From CAZSXS01 sp964611385 (lineage in GTDB: Bacteria > Bacillota > Clostridia > Lachnospirales > CAYPQA01), in contig CAZSXS010000070.1 in NCBI GenBank assembly GCA_964611385.1, positions 1-19,908 on the forward strand: a stretch of 19,908 bases of DNA. Reading direction: 5' to 3'. Each line of letters starts with the position of its first letter. Within the stretch, counting starts at the first letter, position 1. Both the position numbers and the translations under genes were made by a program. The notes below the pieces were generated by a model, which was not told where the DNA came from, did no database searches, and saw only the letters and a list, made by a program, of their open reading frames with translations. Shown in pieces: positions 1-6,722 of this stretch.

Positions 1-169
1 GCCATTGTCTTATTTTACCAATTATAGACTCCGTTTTCAAGTGAAATCACTATATGCTCCTTTCTTGCTTATTTGGGGATTTTAGTTCTTATTTAGATAG
101 TTTGATTACGCAATTTCCGGAAGAGTAAACCTCTATAATTATTGAGGGGAAATAGTTGTGGGGTACATA

Positions 170-250
170 ATGAGCGGGATAGGAAGAAGGATTATGGAGC
201 TGTATGTACTCTTAAAACTTTATAGGTTAGTAAGACTAATACTTATGTAA
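170..250 (+). CDS. Candidate small cationic hydrophobic peptide
   Basis: This ATG-started frame encodes 26 residues. It begins MSGIGRRIME and continues with a Leu/Val/Ile/Tyr-rich segment carrying Lys16, Arg19 and Arg22 at i, i+3, i+6 spacing, so a helix would have a basic stripe on a hydrophobic body. A GTGGGG stretch at 158-163 sits 6 bases before the ATG as a possible ribosome binding site, a TATAAT lies at 134-139 without a clear -35 box, and a hairpin follows 18 bases after the stop. Such architecture (own -10, short frame, own terminator) and such composition resemble type I toxin peptides or small membrane peptides, but I recognise no family. It may be chance: short frames are common in AT-rich DNA, and the ribosome binding site is only moderate. 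Confidence 0.25.
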   Translation: MSGIGRRIMELYVLLKLYRLVRLILM

Positions 251-267
251 ACAATTACCTATTACAC

Positions 268-308
268 AACAAACGACGTGGGGCTGTTAAGCCGCCACGT
301 CATTTGTT
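268..308 (+). terminator. Hairpin, possible terminator of small peptide gene
   Basis: The arms at 270-285 and 290-306 pair almost completely: CAAA, GACGTGG and GGCT on the left with AGCC, CCACGTC and TTTG on the right, interrupted by one C-A mismatch and one bulged G, around a GTTA loop. The 3' side continues as TTATTCTTT, which is T-rich but not a clean T-run. It stands 18 bases after the stop of the candidate peptide at 170-250. Either a moderate intrinsic terminator or another structured RNA element. Confidence 0.5.
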
Positions 309-367
309 ATTCTTTGGGATATTACTATATTAAAGTTTAAGAGCTATTAGTAAGTACATAAGAGTGA

Positions 368-405
368 GCGGTGGAAGCCGCTTTATAGTTGTATCAACAA
401 CTATA
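368..405 (+). other. Two adjacent small hairpins, unassigned
   Basis: The first hairpin pairs GCGG at 368-371 with CCGC at 378-381 around a U-GGAA-G cap, that is a GNRA-type tetraloop closed by a U-G wobble. The second, two bases later, is a perfect 9-bp stem (384-392 with 397-405) with a 4-base loop. The second is followed by TTAAAAAC rather than a T-run, so it is not a canonical terminator. Their close packing suggests a structured RNA, perhaps the leader of the gene at 532, but they lie upstream of the best promoter for that gene. I tried to match the c-di-GMP, SAM, THF, preQ1 and cobalamin riboswitch cores by eye and could not. Confidence 0.35.
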
Positions 406-471
406 TTAAAAACAGGACAGTAGCCAATTACCGTAAGCATTAGTCAACCCTTGTACCACAGGAACGCCCCA

Positions 472-500
472 TTAAAAACATTTATCTTAATAACTACAAT
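472..500 (+). promoter_or_regulatory. Likely sigma-A promoter for gene at 532
   Basis: TTAAAA at 472-477 and TACAAT at 495-500 are separated by 17 bases. The -10 box matches five of six consensus positions and the -35 box four of six. Transcription would start near 507, shortly before the AAAGGAGG ribosome binding site around 518-525. Confidence 0.4.
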
Positions 501-531
501 GTAAAACTAAATTGCAAAGGAGGAGTTTCAA

Positions 532-882
532 ATGAAATGTTCTATAGGGTTAATCAAGCTTACGTTGTGTGTCGAAAGGAAAACATTCGAGGATATTCTC
601 AATACAGCTTACAGTAGAGCGACAAAAAAGAAATGCCGTATGTACGAAACGGACAACGGTCATATTACCATGAGTGGAGATTCATCTTTTACAGACAACG
701 CTGCTGCCTTAATAGAAGTTTCGTCACTTGATCAGAGTAGTATATTTTTAGACGGAAGATCCATCAGGAATATGGCACAAACGGAGAAGTGCTCATTAAG
801 GCTGAAACAAGAGGTCTACGGCTTTACACTTCTATACCTCTGGCAAAGGTGGTCGTTGAAGAAAATGCCGAAGCCAATTTAA
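532..882 (+). CDS. Unrecognised protein, N-terminal part of a frameshifted gene
   Basis: I do not recognise this protein. It is 116 residues as read and has the best ribosome binding site of the region (AAAGGAGGA, 7-8 bases before the ATG), so translation surely starts here. The first part is mixed and Cys/Lys-containing (Cys3, Cys13), with no convincing signal peptide. The frame looks natural up to about residue 80 (DGRSIRN), after which the reading becomes unlike a beta protein while a second frame, open from 741 to 1133, takes over with a sensible sequence (YGTNGEVLIKAETRG...). A one-base loss around 766-771, or a sequencing error, would explain this. The restored product would be about 200 residues from 532 to 1133. 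No canonical slippery heptamer is visible, so programmed frameshifting is not favoured. The C-terminal 35 or so residues as read are probably not native. Confidence 0.45.
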   Translation: MKCSIGLIKLTLCVERKTFEDILNTAYSRATKKKCRMYETDNGHITMSGDSSFTDNAAALIEVSSLDQSSIFLDGRSIRNMAQTEKCSLRLKQEVYGFTLLYLWQRWSLKKMPKPI

Positions 883-1133
883 CTATTTCGGCGCTAGTAA
901 ATGTTAACGTAATTGAGATCGGCGGTATGGCCTCAATTGACAACTCAGGGTCAATTCGTACGATACGAGGGATCAATGTGACATCGCCTCCTACAGTAGA
1001 GTTATCGACTGTAGGAACCATTTCGAATTTCAGCGATTTCTACAACAATGCAGGGAGCACGCAATGTTCCAGTCCCAGCGATATTCAAGTAAATGTCACC
1101 TATACCTGGGACGGATCAAGATGGATTCATTAA
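789..1133 (+). pseudogene. Beta-rich protein, C-terminal part of a frameshifted gene
   Basis: This is the continuation, in another frame, of the gene starting at 532. The frame is open from 741; the GTG at 789 is merely its first start-like codon and has only weak ribosome binding signals, so independent translation is doubtful. The sequence is rich in Val, Ile, Ser, Asn and Gly, with alternating hydrophobic residues and turns (for example SIDNSGSIRTIRG and VGTISNFSDFYNNAG), the texture of a beta-solenoid or Ig-like surface domain, and it ends in a Trp/Asp-rich tail (TYTWDGSRWIH). I know no family to assign. A strong terminator follows 57 bases after the stop, indicating this is the end of a real transcription unit. 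A decayed or assembly-broken surface protein is the simplest reading. Confidence 0.45.
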
Positions 1134-1189
1134 TAGTTTAATGGCATAAAGAATCGAAAACTATGATCTTTATACTTGCCTCCAAAACA

Positions 1190-1237
1190 GCAATCAAAAA
1201 CCCTGAGTGACTTCAATCGCTCAGGGTTTTTGATTGC
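1190..1237. terminator. Strong bidirectional intrinsic terminator
   Basis: A core stem CCCTGAGTGA / TCGCTCAGGG (one G-T pair) closes a CTTCAA loop and runs into TTTTT. The left side carries the matching AAAAA, and the pairing continues past the T-run as GCAATC / GATTGC. It ends the unit at 532-1133 and insulates the chemoreceptor gene that follows; the A-run makes it usable on either strand. Confidence 0.9.
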
Positions 1238-1240
1238 CCC

Positions 1241-1269
1241 TTGAAAACAAAAATACCTGATGCTATACT
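1241..1269 (+). promoter_or_regulatory. Promoter of the chemoreceptor gene
   Basis: TTGAAA at 1241-1246 and TATACT at 1264-1269 are 17 bases apart, and a TG at 1261-1262 gives an extended -10 (TGCTATACT). Transcription should start near 1276, about 27 bases before the ATG at 1303, leaving room for the AGGGAGG ribosome binding site. No sigma-D (flagellar) type promoter is visible, so the receptor appears to be under the housekeeping sigma factor. Confidence 0.75.
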
Positions 1270-1302
1270 CAGCCACGACTATCTACTAGGGAGGATCACA
1301 AA

Positions 1303-3837
1303 ATGAAGAAAAAACTTGGAATTAAACAGAACCTTTTACTTTCTATTTCACTGTTGCTGTCCGTTCTGCTCATCGTGCTTTCAGTTACGGGCTATGTTTT
1401 CTTTAAAAAAGAACTACTAAAGCGTAGCGCAGCTGAAACCATCGAAACCATTGCTAATCATGGTGAGGAAATGGAAGCCTGGCTACAAACTCAAATCAGC
1501 TTCACACAAAGCCATGCCGATGCTTTTGGCTTTTTTGAAGATCTGGGTCTGAGTCATGAGGTCAATTTGCCTTATCAGACCAAAATTTTGAACAACAGTA
1601 AAATCAAACTTTTGGATTGTTATACGGGCTACGAGACGAAGGAAATCTATTTTACAACGGGCGATATTCCAGAAGGTTACGATTGTACCACAAGAGGCTG
1701 GTATCAAATGGCTAAGGCCGAGAAGAAACTGGTCATTACTCCCCCGTACATGGACGCCCTTATAGGCAGCATGGTGATCACCATTGCGGCTCCTATTTTC
1801 AGACAAGGAGCGTTTGTAGGTGTTTTTGCCATTGATTTTGAAATGGATGTGCTGAATGAGATTGCAGCTTCCATCAAACTCTACAAAAACGGCTATCCCA
1901 TCATCGTAGATGGTGAAAATAATATTCTAGTCCACAAGGATCAGAAACTTTTGCCTTATGTAGATAGTCAAGAAAATGAATTCAGAACGAATATTTCAGC
2001 TTTAAGCGGAGACTATACAAAGTTGATTGCCCCCCTGCAAACAGGTAATGCGGTTTTTCAGAAGGGTACAGACTATGATGGTAGCGCAGTGATTCTTTCA
2101 TTTTTTAAATTGAAATCAACGCCCTGGGCTTTGGGTTATATTATTCCAGTTTCAGAATACTATCAGGCGATTACAAGTATAGAGCAAGTAAATATCATTT
2201 TGGTGATTTTGTTTATCTTGCTGGGAAATCTGGTGATGTGGTTTGTACTTCGGCAGGCCCTAAGGCCTTTGACCACCCTATCCGGTCTTGCCAAAGAGAT
2301 GGCCAAGGGAAATCTCAACCTGAACCTGGTTCACTATGCCAAGGACGAAATCGGAGAATTGATGGTTTCCTTTGCAGCGGTCCGAGATACCATTCATTTG
2401 CTGATTGAAAGCATTGGAGAAATGGCAGAAGCTTTTGAAAAAGGCGAATTCCATGCTCAAATTCCGGATGAGCGTTTTTCTGGCTCCTATAAGATTGTTG
2501 TTAAGGATATCAACTCTCTGGTCGCTTCCATGACGATGGATACGCTGACCTTGTTGGATGCCTTTGGCGAGTTAGGCAGCGGAAACTTTGATAAGACCAT
2601 CAAGAGCTTTGTGGGTGAGAAAGTGATCTTTAACGAAAAGTTTGACGCTCTGAAACAAAATATTTCATGCTTGCATTCAGACATTACAAAGCTTATCGAA
2701 GCTGCCACTGACGGAGACTTAAGCATAAGGGTCAATACGGAGCGCTACAGCGGCGGCTGGGCGAGGATTACGGATGGGCTTAACCACCTATTGGAAAGCA
2801 TAAGTATGCCTATTCATGAGGTCAGCTTGGCCTTGAAAGCCATAGCGAAGGGGAATTTTGCTTATGAAATTGAGAATCGGCATCATGGTGAATTTGCCAA
2901 AATGCTCCAATCCCTCGAAGTCATGGTACAGTCTACCGGCTCTTACATTAGCGAAATTACCCACATATTGGAAACCATGGCCACAAAGGATTTAAGCAAA
3001 ACCATTAATCGGGACTATGTAGGACAATTCGATCAGATTAAAGAATCAATCAACAATATTAATCACATACTCAAGGGTACTGTAACGGAAATTCGTTCTT
3101 CGGCGGATAGTGTACTCTCTGGTGCAAAGCAGATTTCCGATTCTTCTATGCATCTTGCGCAAGGTGCTTCCAGTCAGTCCCAAGCCATCCAGGAGTTAAA
3201 CGACTCTATTCAGCTGATTCATGAGCAAACAACTAACAATACAAAGCGAACTCAGAACGCCAATGATTTGTCACAAAAGTCCATCCTCCGAGCGCAGTAT
3301 GGAAAGGATGAAATGTCGAAAATGCTTAGCTCCATGGAGGAACTAAAGGAATCTTCTGACAACATATCAAAGGTAATCAAAGCCATAGATGAAATTGCCT
3401 TTCAAACAAACCTGCTGGCTCTAAATGCAGCCGTTGAAGCGTCTCGAGCTGGCGAAGCAGGGCGAGGCTTTTCTGTTGTGGCTGAAGAAGTGCGCTCCCT
3501 TGCGAGCAGAAGCTTGGAGGCATCGAAAAAGACTTCTATTCTAATTGAAGACACCATAACAAAAATCAATGATGGGGCGAAGATTGCGGCCACGACCTCT
3601 GAGGCCTTTATCAATATTGTTGGAGACGTCAACGCGATATCTAAGACTGTTATTGACATAGACAAGGCCACCACTGAGCAAGCAGAAGAGCTTTCGCAGA
3701 TTTCCAGAGGCTTAACCCAGATCTCCCAAGTGGTTCAAGACAACTCCTCGACCTCAGAAGAGGCCGCTGCAGCGGCGCAGGAGCTGAACAGCCAGTCCGA
3801 GGTACTTTCGTCCTTAGTGGCTAGGTTCCGTATATAA
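1303..3837 (+). CDS. Methyl-accepting chemotaxis protein, dCache amino-acid-type sensor, poly-HAMP
   Basis: This is a membrane chemoreceptor of 844 residues. A transmembrane helix at about 12-33 is followed by an extracellular double-Cache sensor to about 295, a second helix at about 296-316 and a HAMP domain. Some six HAMP-like units follow up to about residue 590, and a cytoplasmic signalling helix pair reaches the C-terminus. The conserved hairpin tip that binds CheA/CheW is at about 694-733 (IAFQTNLLALNAAVEASRAG). The sensor carries Tyr126, Arg131, Trp133, Tyr149, Asp151 and Asp178. From memory of Pseudomonas PctA, these six match the dCache_1AA amino-acid-binding motif in residue type and in spacing, so amino acid sensing is inferred. 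The tail ends LVARFRI, without the NWETF-type CheR-docking pentapeptide. The start is set by AGGGAGG 8 bases upstream. A sugar importer follows, but the motif argues against this receptor reading that sugar-binding protein. Confidence 0.96.
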   Translation: MKKKLGIKQNLLLSISLLLSVLLIVLSVTGYVFFKKELLKRSAAETIETIANHGEEMEAWLQTQISFTQSHADAFGFFEDLGLSHEVNLPYQTKILNNSKIKLLDCYTGYETKEIYFTTGDIPEGYDCTTRGWYQMAKAEKKLVITPPYMDALIGSMVITIAAPIFRQGAFVGVFAIDFEMDVLNEIAASIKLYKNGYPIIVDGENNILVHKDQKLLPYVDSQENEFRTNISALSGDYTKLIAPLQTGNAVFQKGTDYDGSAVILSFFKLKSTPWALGYIIPVSEYYQAITSIEQVNIILVILFILLGNLVMWFVLRQALRPLTTLSGLAKEMAKGNLNLNLVHYAKDEIGELMVSFAAVRDTIHLLIESIGEMAEAFEKGEFHAQIPDERFSGSYKIVVKDINSLVASMTMDTLTLLDAFGELGSGNFDKTIKSFVGEKVIFNEKFDALKQNISCLHSDITKLIEAATDGDLSIRVNTERYSGGWARITDGLNHLLESISMPIHEVSLALKAIAKGNFAYEIENRHHGEFAKMLQSLEVMVQSTGSYISEITHILETMATKDLSKTINRDYVGQFDQIKESINNINHILKGTVTEIRSSADSVLSGAKQISDSSMHLAQGASSQSQAIQELNDSIQLIHEQTTNNTKRTQNANDLSQKSILRAQYGKDEMSKMLSSMEELKESSDNISKVIKAIDEIAFQTNLLALNAAVEASRAGEAGRGFSVVAEEVRSLASRSLEASKKTSILIEDTITKINDGAKIAATTSEAFINIVGDVNAISKTVIDIDKATTEQAEELSQISRGLTQISQVVQDNSSTSEEAAAAAQELNSQSEVLSSLVARFRI

Positions 3838-3840
3838 TTT

Positions 3841-3873
3841 CTTTTCAAAAATGTTACAGTATTTTTAGAAAAG
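3841..3873 (+). other. AT-rich hairpin between receptor and importer genes
   Basis: CTTTTCAAAAAT at 3841-3852 pairs with 3861-3873 with one bulged A around an 8-base loop. It lacks a following T-run, so it is not a standard terminator. It could weaken read-through from the receptor gene or protect a 3' end. It lies just ahead of the TTGACG box for the binding-protein gene. Confidence 0.35.
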
Positions 3874-3875
3874 CC

Positions 3876-3904
3876 TTGACGAATCATATCTTTGTTACAA
3901 CAAT
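3876..3904 (+). promoter_or_regulatory. Possible promoter of the sugar importer genes
   Basis: TTGACG at 3876-3881 is a good -35 box. The -10 box is uncertain: AACAAT at 3899-3904 has the right 17-base spacing, while TACAAC at 3897-3902 looks better but is spaced 15. No catabolite-response element was recognised around it. Confidence 0.4.
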
Positions 3905-3927
3905 TAAATGAAATGGGGATATGATTT

Positions 3928-5184
3928 ATGTTTAAAAAGACAATGGCAACACTGCTTGCCTTAGTTTTGACAAGCGGTGTATTTGCAGGATGTACAAACG
4001 ATGGATCACCTGGGAGCTCTACCGGCGGCAACACAGGTGGAACCACCAATGGAACCACAAATGGAGCTTCTGCTGGCGAAACTGTGACTTTAAAGGTATG
4101 GGGGGCTCAGGAAGATCAAACACTGCTTTCGGAAATGGTTGAGGATTTCAAGAAAGCCAATCCCAATAAGACTTATAATATTACTTTCGGTGTCGTAGGC
4201 GAGCCCGATGCCAGAGCAAAGGTGTTGGAGGATCCGGCAGCAGCGGCGGATGTCTTTTCCTTCTCCAATGACCAGATCAATGATTTGGTCGGCGCCGGAG
4301 CTTTATATGAGGTCACTAGAAATAAAGATAAGATCACCAATGAAAATATGGAAAGCTCCGTAGAGGCCGCCATGGTTGATGGCAAGCTCTATGCTTACCC
4401 CATGACTGCTGATAACGGCTACTTCCTGTACTACGACAAGAGCGTGTTTAGTGAGGACGATGTGAAGTCTCTGGATACCATGATGAAAGTGGCGAACGAA
4501 AAGGGCAAAAAGGTATTTATGGATGTATCCAACGGTTGGTATATTGCTTCTTTCTTCCTGGGTGCAGGCGGGAAGCTGAGTATAAAAGATGGCAAGCAGC
4601 TCTGTGATTTCAACAATGAAAACGGAGTCCTTGCTGGTGAAGCAATCAAAAAGTTTACAGCGGATCCAGCCTTCATCACCGGTGACGATAATGTATTAAA
4701 AGGTGAAATCGGCAAGTCCATAGCCGCAGGGGTTAGCGGAACCTGGAATTCAAAAGATATGGAAGATATTTTGGGTGACAACTATGCCGCTACAAAGCTG
4801 CCCGCCTTTACTATGGATGGTAAGGAAGTGCAAATGGGTAGCTTTGCAGGCTATAAGCTTGTGGGGATCAACAGTCAAACCCAGTTTCCTGTTGACGCAG
4901 CCGACTTAGCCGAATGGCTCACTAATGAGGAAAATCAAAAGAAGCGCTTTGAAGAGAAAAAAATGGGTCCCTCCAACAAGGCAGTCGCCGAAAGTGATGT
5001 GATCAAAAAGGAAGTGGCTTTAGCCGCTCTTGCTTTGCAAAACAAGTATGCTACCTCTCAAAAGGACGTTCTAGGGGCCTTCTGGACACCAGCAGAAGCC
5101 TTTGGTACCACTATGGAAGCCAAGGATTACTCCAAGTCCGTCAAGGAACTACTAGACGCCATGGTTGAACAAATTCAGCAATAA
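3928..5184 (+). CDS. malE: Maltose/maltodextrin-type ABC transporter substrate-binding lipoprotein
   Basis: This 418-residue protein is the extracytoplasmic ligand receptor of a carbohydrate ABC importer. It has a lipoprotein signal peptide (MFKKTMATLLALVLTSGVFAG before Cys22; lipobox VFAGC), then a Gly/Thr/Asn-rich flexible tether at about 30-50, then a two-lobed MalE-class body from VTLKVWGAQEDQ onward, including a YAYPMTADNGYFLYYDK hinge-type segment typical of cluster 1 solute-binding proteins. Length is usual for the family. Two MalF/MalG-type permease genes follow, which supports import of an oligosaccharide such as maltose, maltodextrin or cyclodextrin; the exact sugar cannot be told by eye. 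A weak GGGGAT ribosome binding site precedes the ATG. A terminator-like hairpin right after the gene would give more binding protein than permease. The symbol is by class only. Confidence 0.9.
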   Translation: MFKKTMATLLALVLTSGVFAGCTNDGSPGSSTGGNTGGTTNGTTNGASAGETVTLKVWGAQEDQTLLSEMVEDFKKANPNKTYNITFGVVGEPDARAKVLEDPAAAADVFSFSNDQINDLVGAGALYEVTRNKDKITNENMESSVEAAMVDGKLYAYPMTADNGYFLYYDKSVFSEDDVKSLDTMMKVANEKGKKVFMDVSNGWYIASFFLGAGGKLSIKDGKQLCDFNNENGVLAGEAIKKFTADPAFITGDDNVLKGEIGKSIAAGVSGTWNSKDMEDILGDNYAATKLPAFTMDGKEVQMGSFAGYKLVGINSQTQFPVDAADLAEWLTNEENQKKRFEEKKMGPSNKAVAESDVIKKEVALAALALQNKYATSQKDVLGAFWTPAEAFGTTMEAKDYSKSVKELLDAMVEQIQQ

Positions 5185-5200
5185 TCTAACCAAATAAAAA

Positions 5201-5240
5201 CAACAGGGCACAAAATCTATTTTTTGTGCCCTGTTGTTTT
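5201..5240 (+). terminator. Terminator or attenuator between binding protein and permeases
   Basis: A perfect 15-bp stem, CAACAGGGCACAAAA at 5201-5215 with its complement at 5222-5236, closes a 6-base loop and is followed by TTTT; AAAAA precedes it. It stands 16 bases after the binding-protein stop and 88 bases before the first permease start. In binding-protein operons such elements set a high ratio of binding protein to permease and stabilise the upstream mRNA. Confidence 0.85.
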
Positions 5241-5243
5241 ATG

Positions 5244-5311
5244 TTGAAGAAAATCGTCTATACTATATTTATACAATTACAAAAAGCATTTGATATGCCG
5301 GATGTGCATAT
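5244..5311 (+). promoter_or_regulatory. Possible secondary promoter and small inverted repeat before permease genes
   Basis: Several -10-like boxes occur (TATACT at 5259, TATATT at 5264, TACAAT at 5272), but none has a well-spaced -35: TTGAAG at 5244 is 9, 14 or 22 bases away, and TTGTTT at 5234 is 19 bases from TATACT. Downstream, ATATGC and GCATAT form an inverted repeat at 5293-5311 with a 7-base spacer, a possible operator. Both readings are weak; the permeases may simply be served by read-through. Confidence 0.25.
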
Positions 5312-5327
5312 TTAACGGGAGGTTAGA

Positions 5328-6722
5328 ATGAGTAAGATTGCAAGTGGATTCAAACAGGGCGTTCTTTCGTTTTTCAATGGAGTACAATGGCTATTTTCTA
5401 CCTTCATAAACGGGGATGCTTTGACCAAGCTTTCCTATCTGATTATGGGTGCGGGCTGCTTCCTTAGGGGTCAGATCGTAAAGGGGCTTTTGTTTTTGGC
5501 TGTGGAAGTGGTGTATTTTTATTATATGATCCGCTTCGGTTTGAGTCAGTTAGCTCTGTTTCCGACTCTGGGTATAGCTGCCAAAAAGCAAATTTTTAGC
5601 GAGCAGGATCAGATGTACTTATATGTCCAGGGCGACAATTCCATGTTGATTTTGTTGTTTGGTGTGGTGACGATCGTCATTACCCTGGCCTTCATCGTCG
5701 CCTATGTGGCCAACATCCGTGCCTCTGCCCATAACACACTTCTGCTTCAAAAAAAGGAAAAGCTACCAAGCTTTCGAGAAGACTTCCGCTCTTTATTCGA
5801 CAAAAACTTGCACCTTACCTTTATGAGTCTCCCTGGTCTTGGGCTTTTGGCTTTTACCATTCTTCCCTTGATCTTTATGCTACTCATTGCCTTTACCAAC
5901 TATGACAGGACGCACCAGCCTCCCGGAAATCTTTTTACTTGGGTGGGATTTGAGAACTTTAGCAATATCTTCTGGAAAGACCCCCTTAAATCCAGAACCT
6001 TTTTTAGTATCTTTATCTGGACTTTAGTCTGGGCTTTTTTTGCCACTTTTTTAAACTATCTGTTTGGTATGATCCTAGCTCTGATGATTAATAAAAAGGA
6101 CATCAAGCTAAAGAAATTCTGGAGAACGATTTTTGTTACTACCATAGCTATTCCTCAGTTTGTGTCTCTGCTTTTAATGTCAAAGCTTCTGGACAATCAA
6201 GGCCCTCTCAATGCCTTTTTGATTTCCAGAAACATCATAAGCACACCCATCCCCTTCTTAACGAACGCCACGCTAGCCAGAATCTCTGTCATAGTGGTTA
6301 ATCTATGGGTTGGTATTCCGTATACGATGCTGATTACTTCTGGTATCCTTATGAATATTCCGGCCGATCTTTATGAAAGCGCAAGGATAGACGGGGCAAG
6401 TGTGGTCAAGACCTTTACTAGCATTACCTTGCCGTACATGCTTTTTATTACGACGCCTTATCTAATCACGCAGTTTATGGCGAATATCAACAATTTTAAC
6501 GTGATCTATCTGCTGACCTCGGGTAATCCGCTATCTCTTGATTATTTCCAAGCCGGGAAGACAGACCTACTGGTGACTTGGCTCTACAAGCAAACGGTTA
6601 GCGAACAAAATTATAATTTGGCCTCTACCATCGGTATCTTTATTTTTGCTGTGTCTGCCGTGCTTTCATTGATCGTATACAATCTGTCGGGTTCCGTTAA
6701 AAAGGAGGAGGAATTTCAATGA
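5328..6722 (+). CDS. malF: MalF-type sugar ABC transporter permease
   Basis: This 464-residue membrane protein is one of the two channel subunits of the importer whose binding protein is encoded just upstream. It has about eight hydrophobic segments, beginning with an N-terminal extension (residues 1-160) that contains two to three of them. This extension (FRGQIVKGLL-like cytoplasmic loop) is common in Firmicute MalF/GanP permeases. The EAA loop that docks the ATPase is at about residues 350-369 (YESARIDGASVVKTF, then LPYM). GGGAGG 8-9 bases before the ATG sets the start. The stop codon overlaps the next start (ATGA at 6719-6722), so the two permeases are translationally coupled. The symbol is by class; the sugar is not known. 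Confidence 0.93.
   Translation: MSKIASGFKQGVLSFFNGVQWLFSTFINGDALTKLSYLIMGAGCFLRGQIVKGLLFLAVEVVYFYYMIRFGLSQLALFPTLGIAAKKQIFSEQDQMYLYVQGDNSMLILLFGVVTIVITLAFIVAYVANIRASAHNTLLLQKKEKLPSFREDFRSLFDKNLHLTFMSLPGLGLLAFTILPLIFMLLIAFTNYDRTHQPPGNLFTWVGFENFSNIFWKDPLKSRTFFSIFIWTLVWAFFATFLNYLFGMILALMINKKDIKLKKFWRTIFVTTIAIPQFVSLLLMSKLLDNQGPLNAFLISRNIISTPIPFLTNATLARISVIVVNLWVGIPYTMLITSGILMNIPADLYESARIDGASVVKTFTSITLPYMLFITTPYLITQFMANINNFNVIYLLTSGNPLSLDYFQAGKTDLLVTWLYKQTVSEQNYNLASTIGIFIFAVSAVLSLIVYNLSGSVKKEEEFQ

Larger units (their letters stand above)
1..531. other. Gene-poor leader region
   Basis: No open frame longer than 30 codons with a convincing start is present here on either strand. The stretch holds a possible 26-residue peptide gene at 170-250, a hairpin at 268-308 that could end it, two adjacent small hairpins at 368-405, and a likely promoter at 472-500 for the gene starting at 532. 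I recognise no riboswitch, tRNA or insertion sequence end. The left edge of the window may cut an upstream transcription unit, so the first 130 bases are unexplained. Confidence 0.5.

Noticed and set aside
1..50. Minus-strand AAAGGAG followed by a GTG frame near the left edge
   Set aside because: The frame stops after about 11 codons and shows no protein-like features.
309..531. Riboswitch (c-di-GMP, SAM, THF, preQ1, cobalamin) upstream of 532
   Set aside because: None of the core motifs of these classes can be read; only generic hairpins are present.
741..882. Programmed -1 frameshift linking the frames at 532 and 789
   Set aside because: No X-XXY-YYZ slippery heptamer in the right frame and no clear downstream stem; a simple frameshift is more likely.
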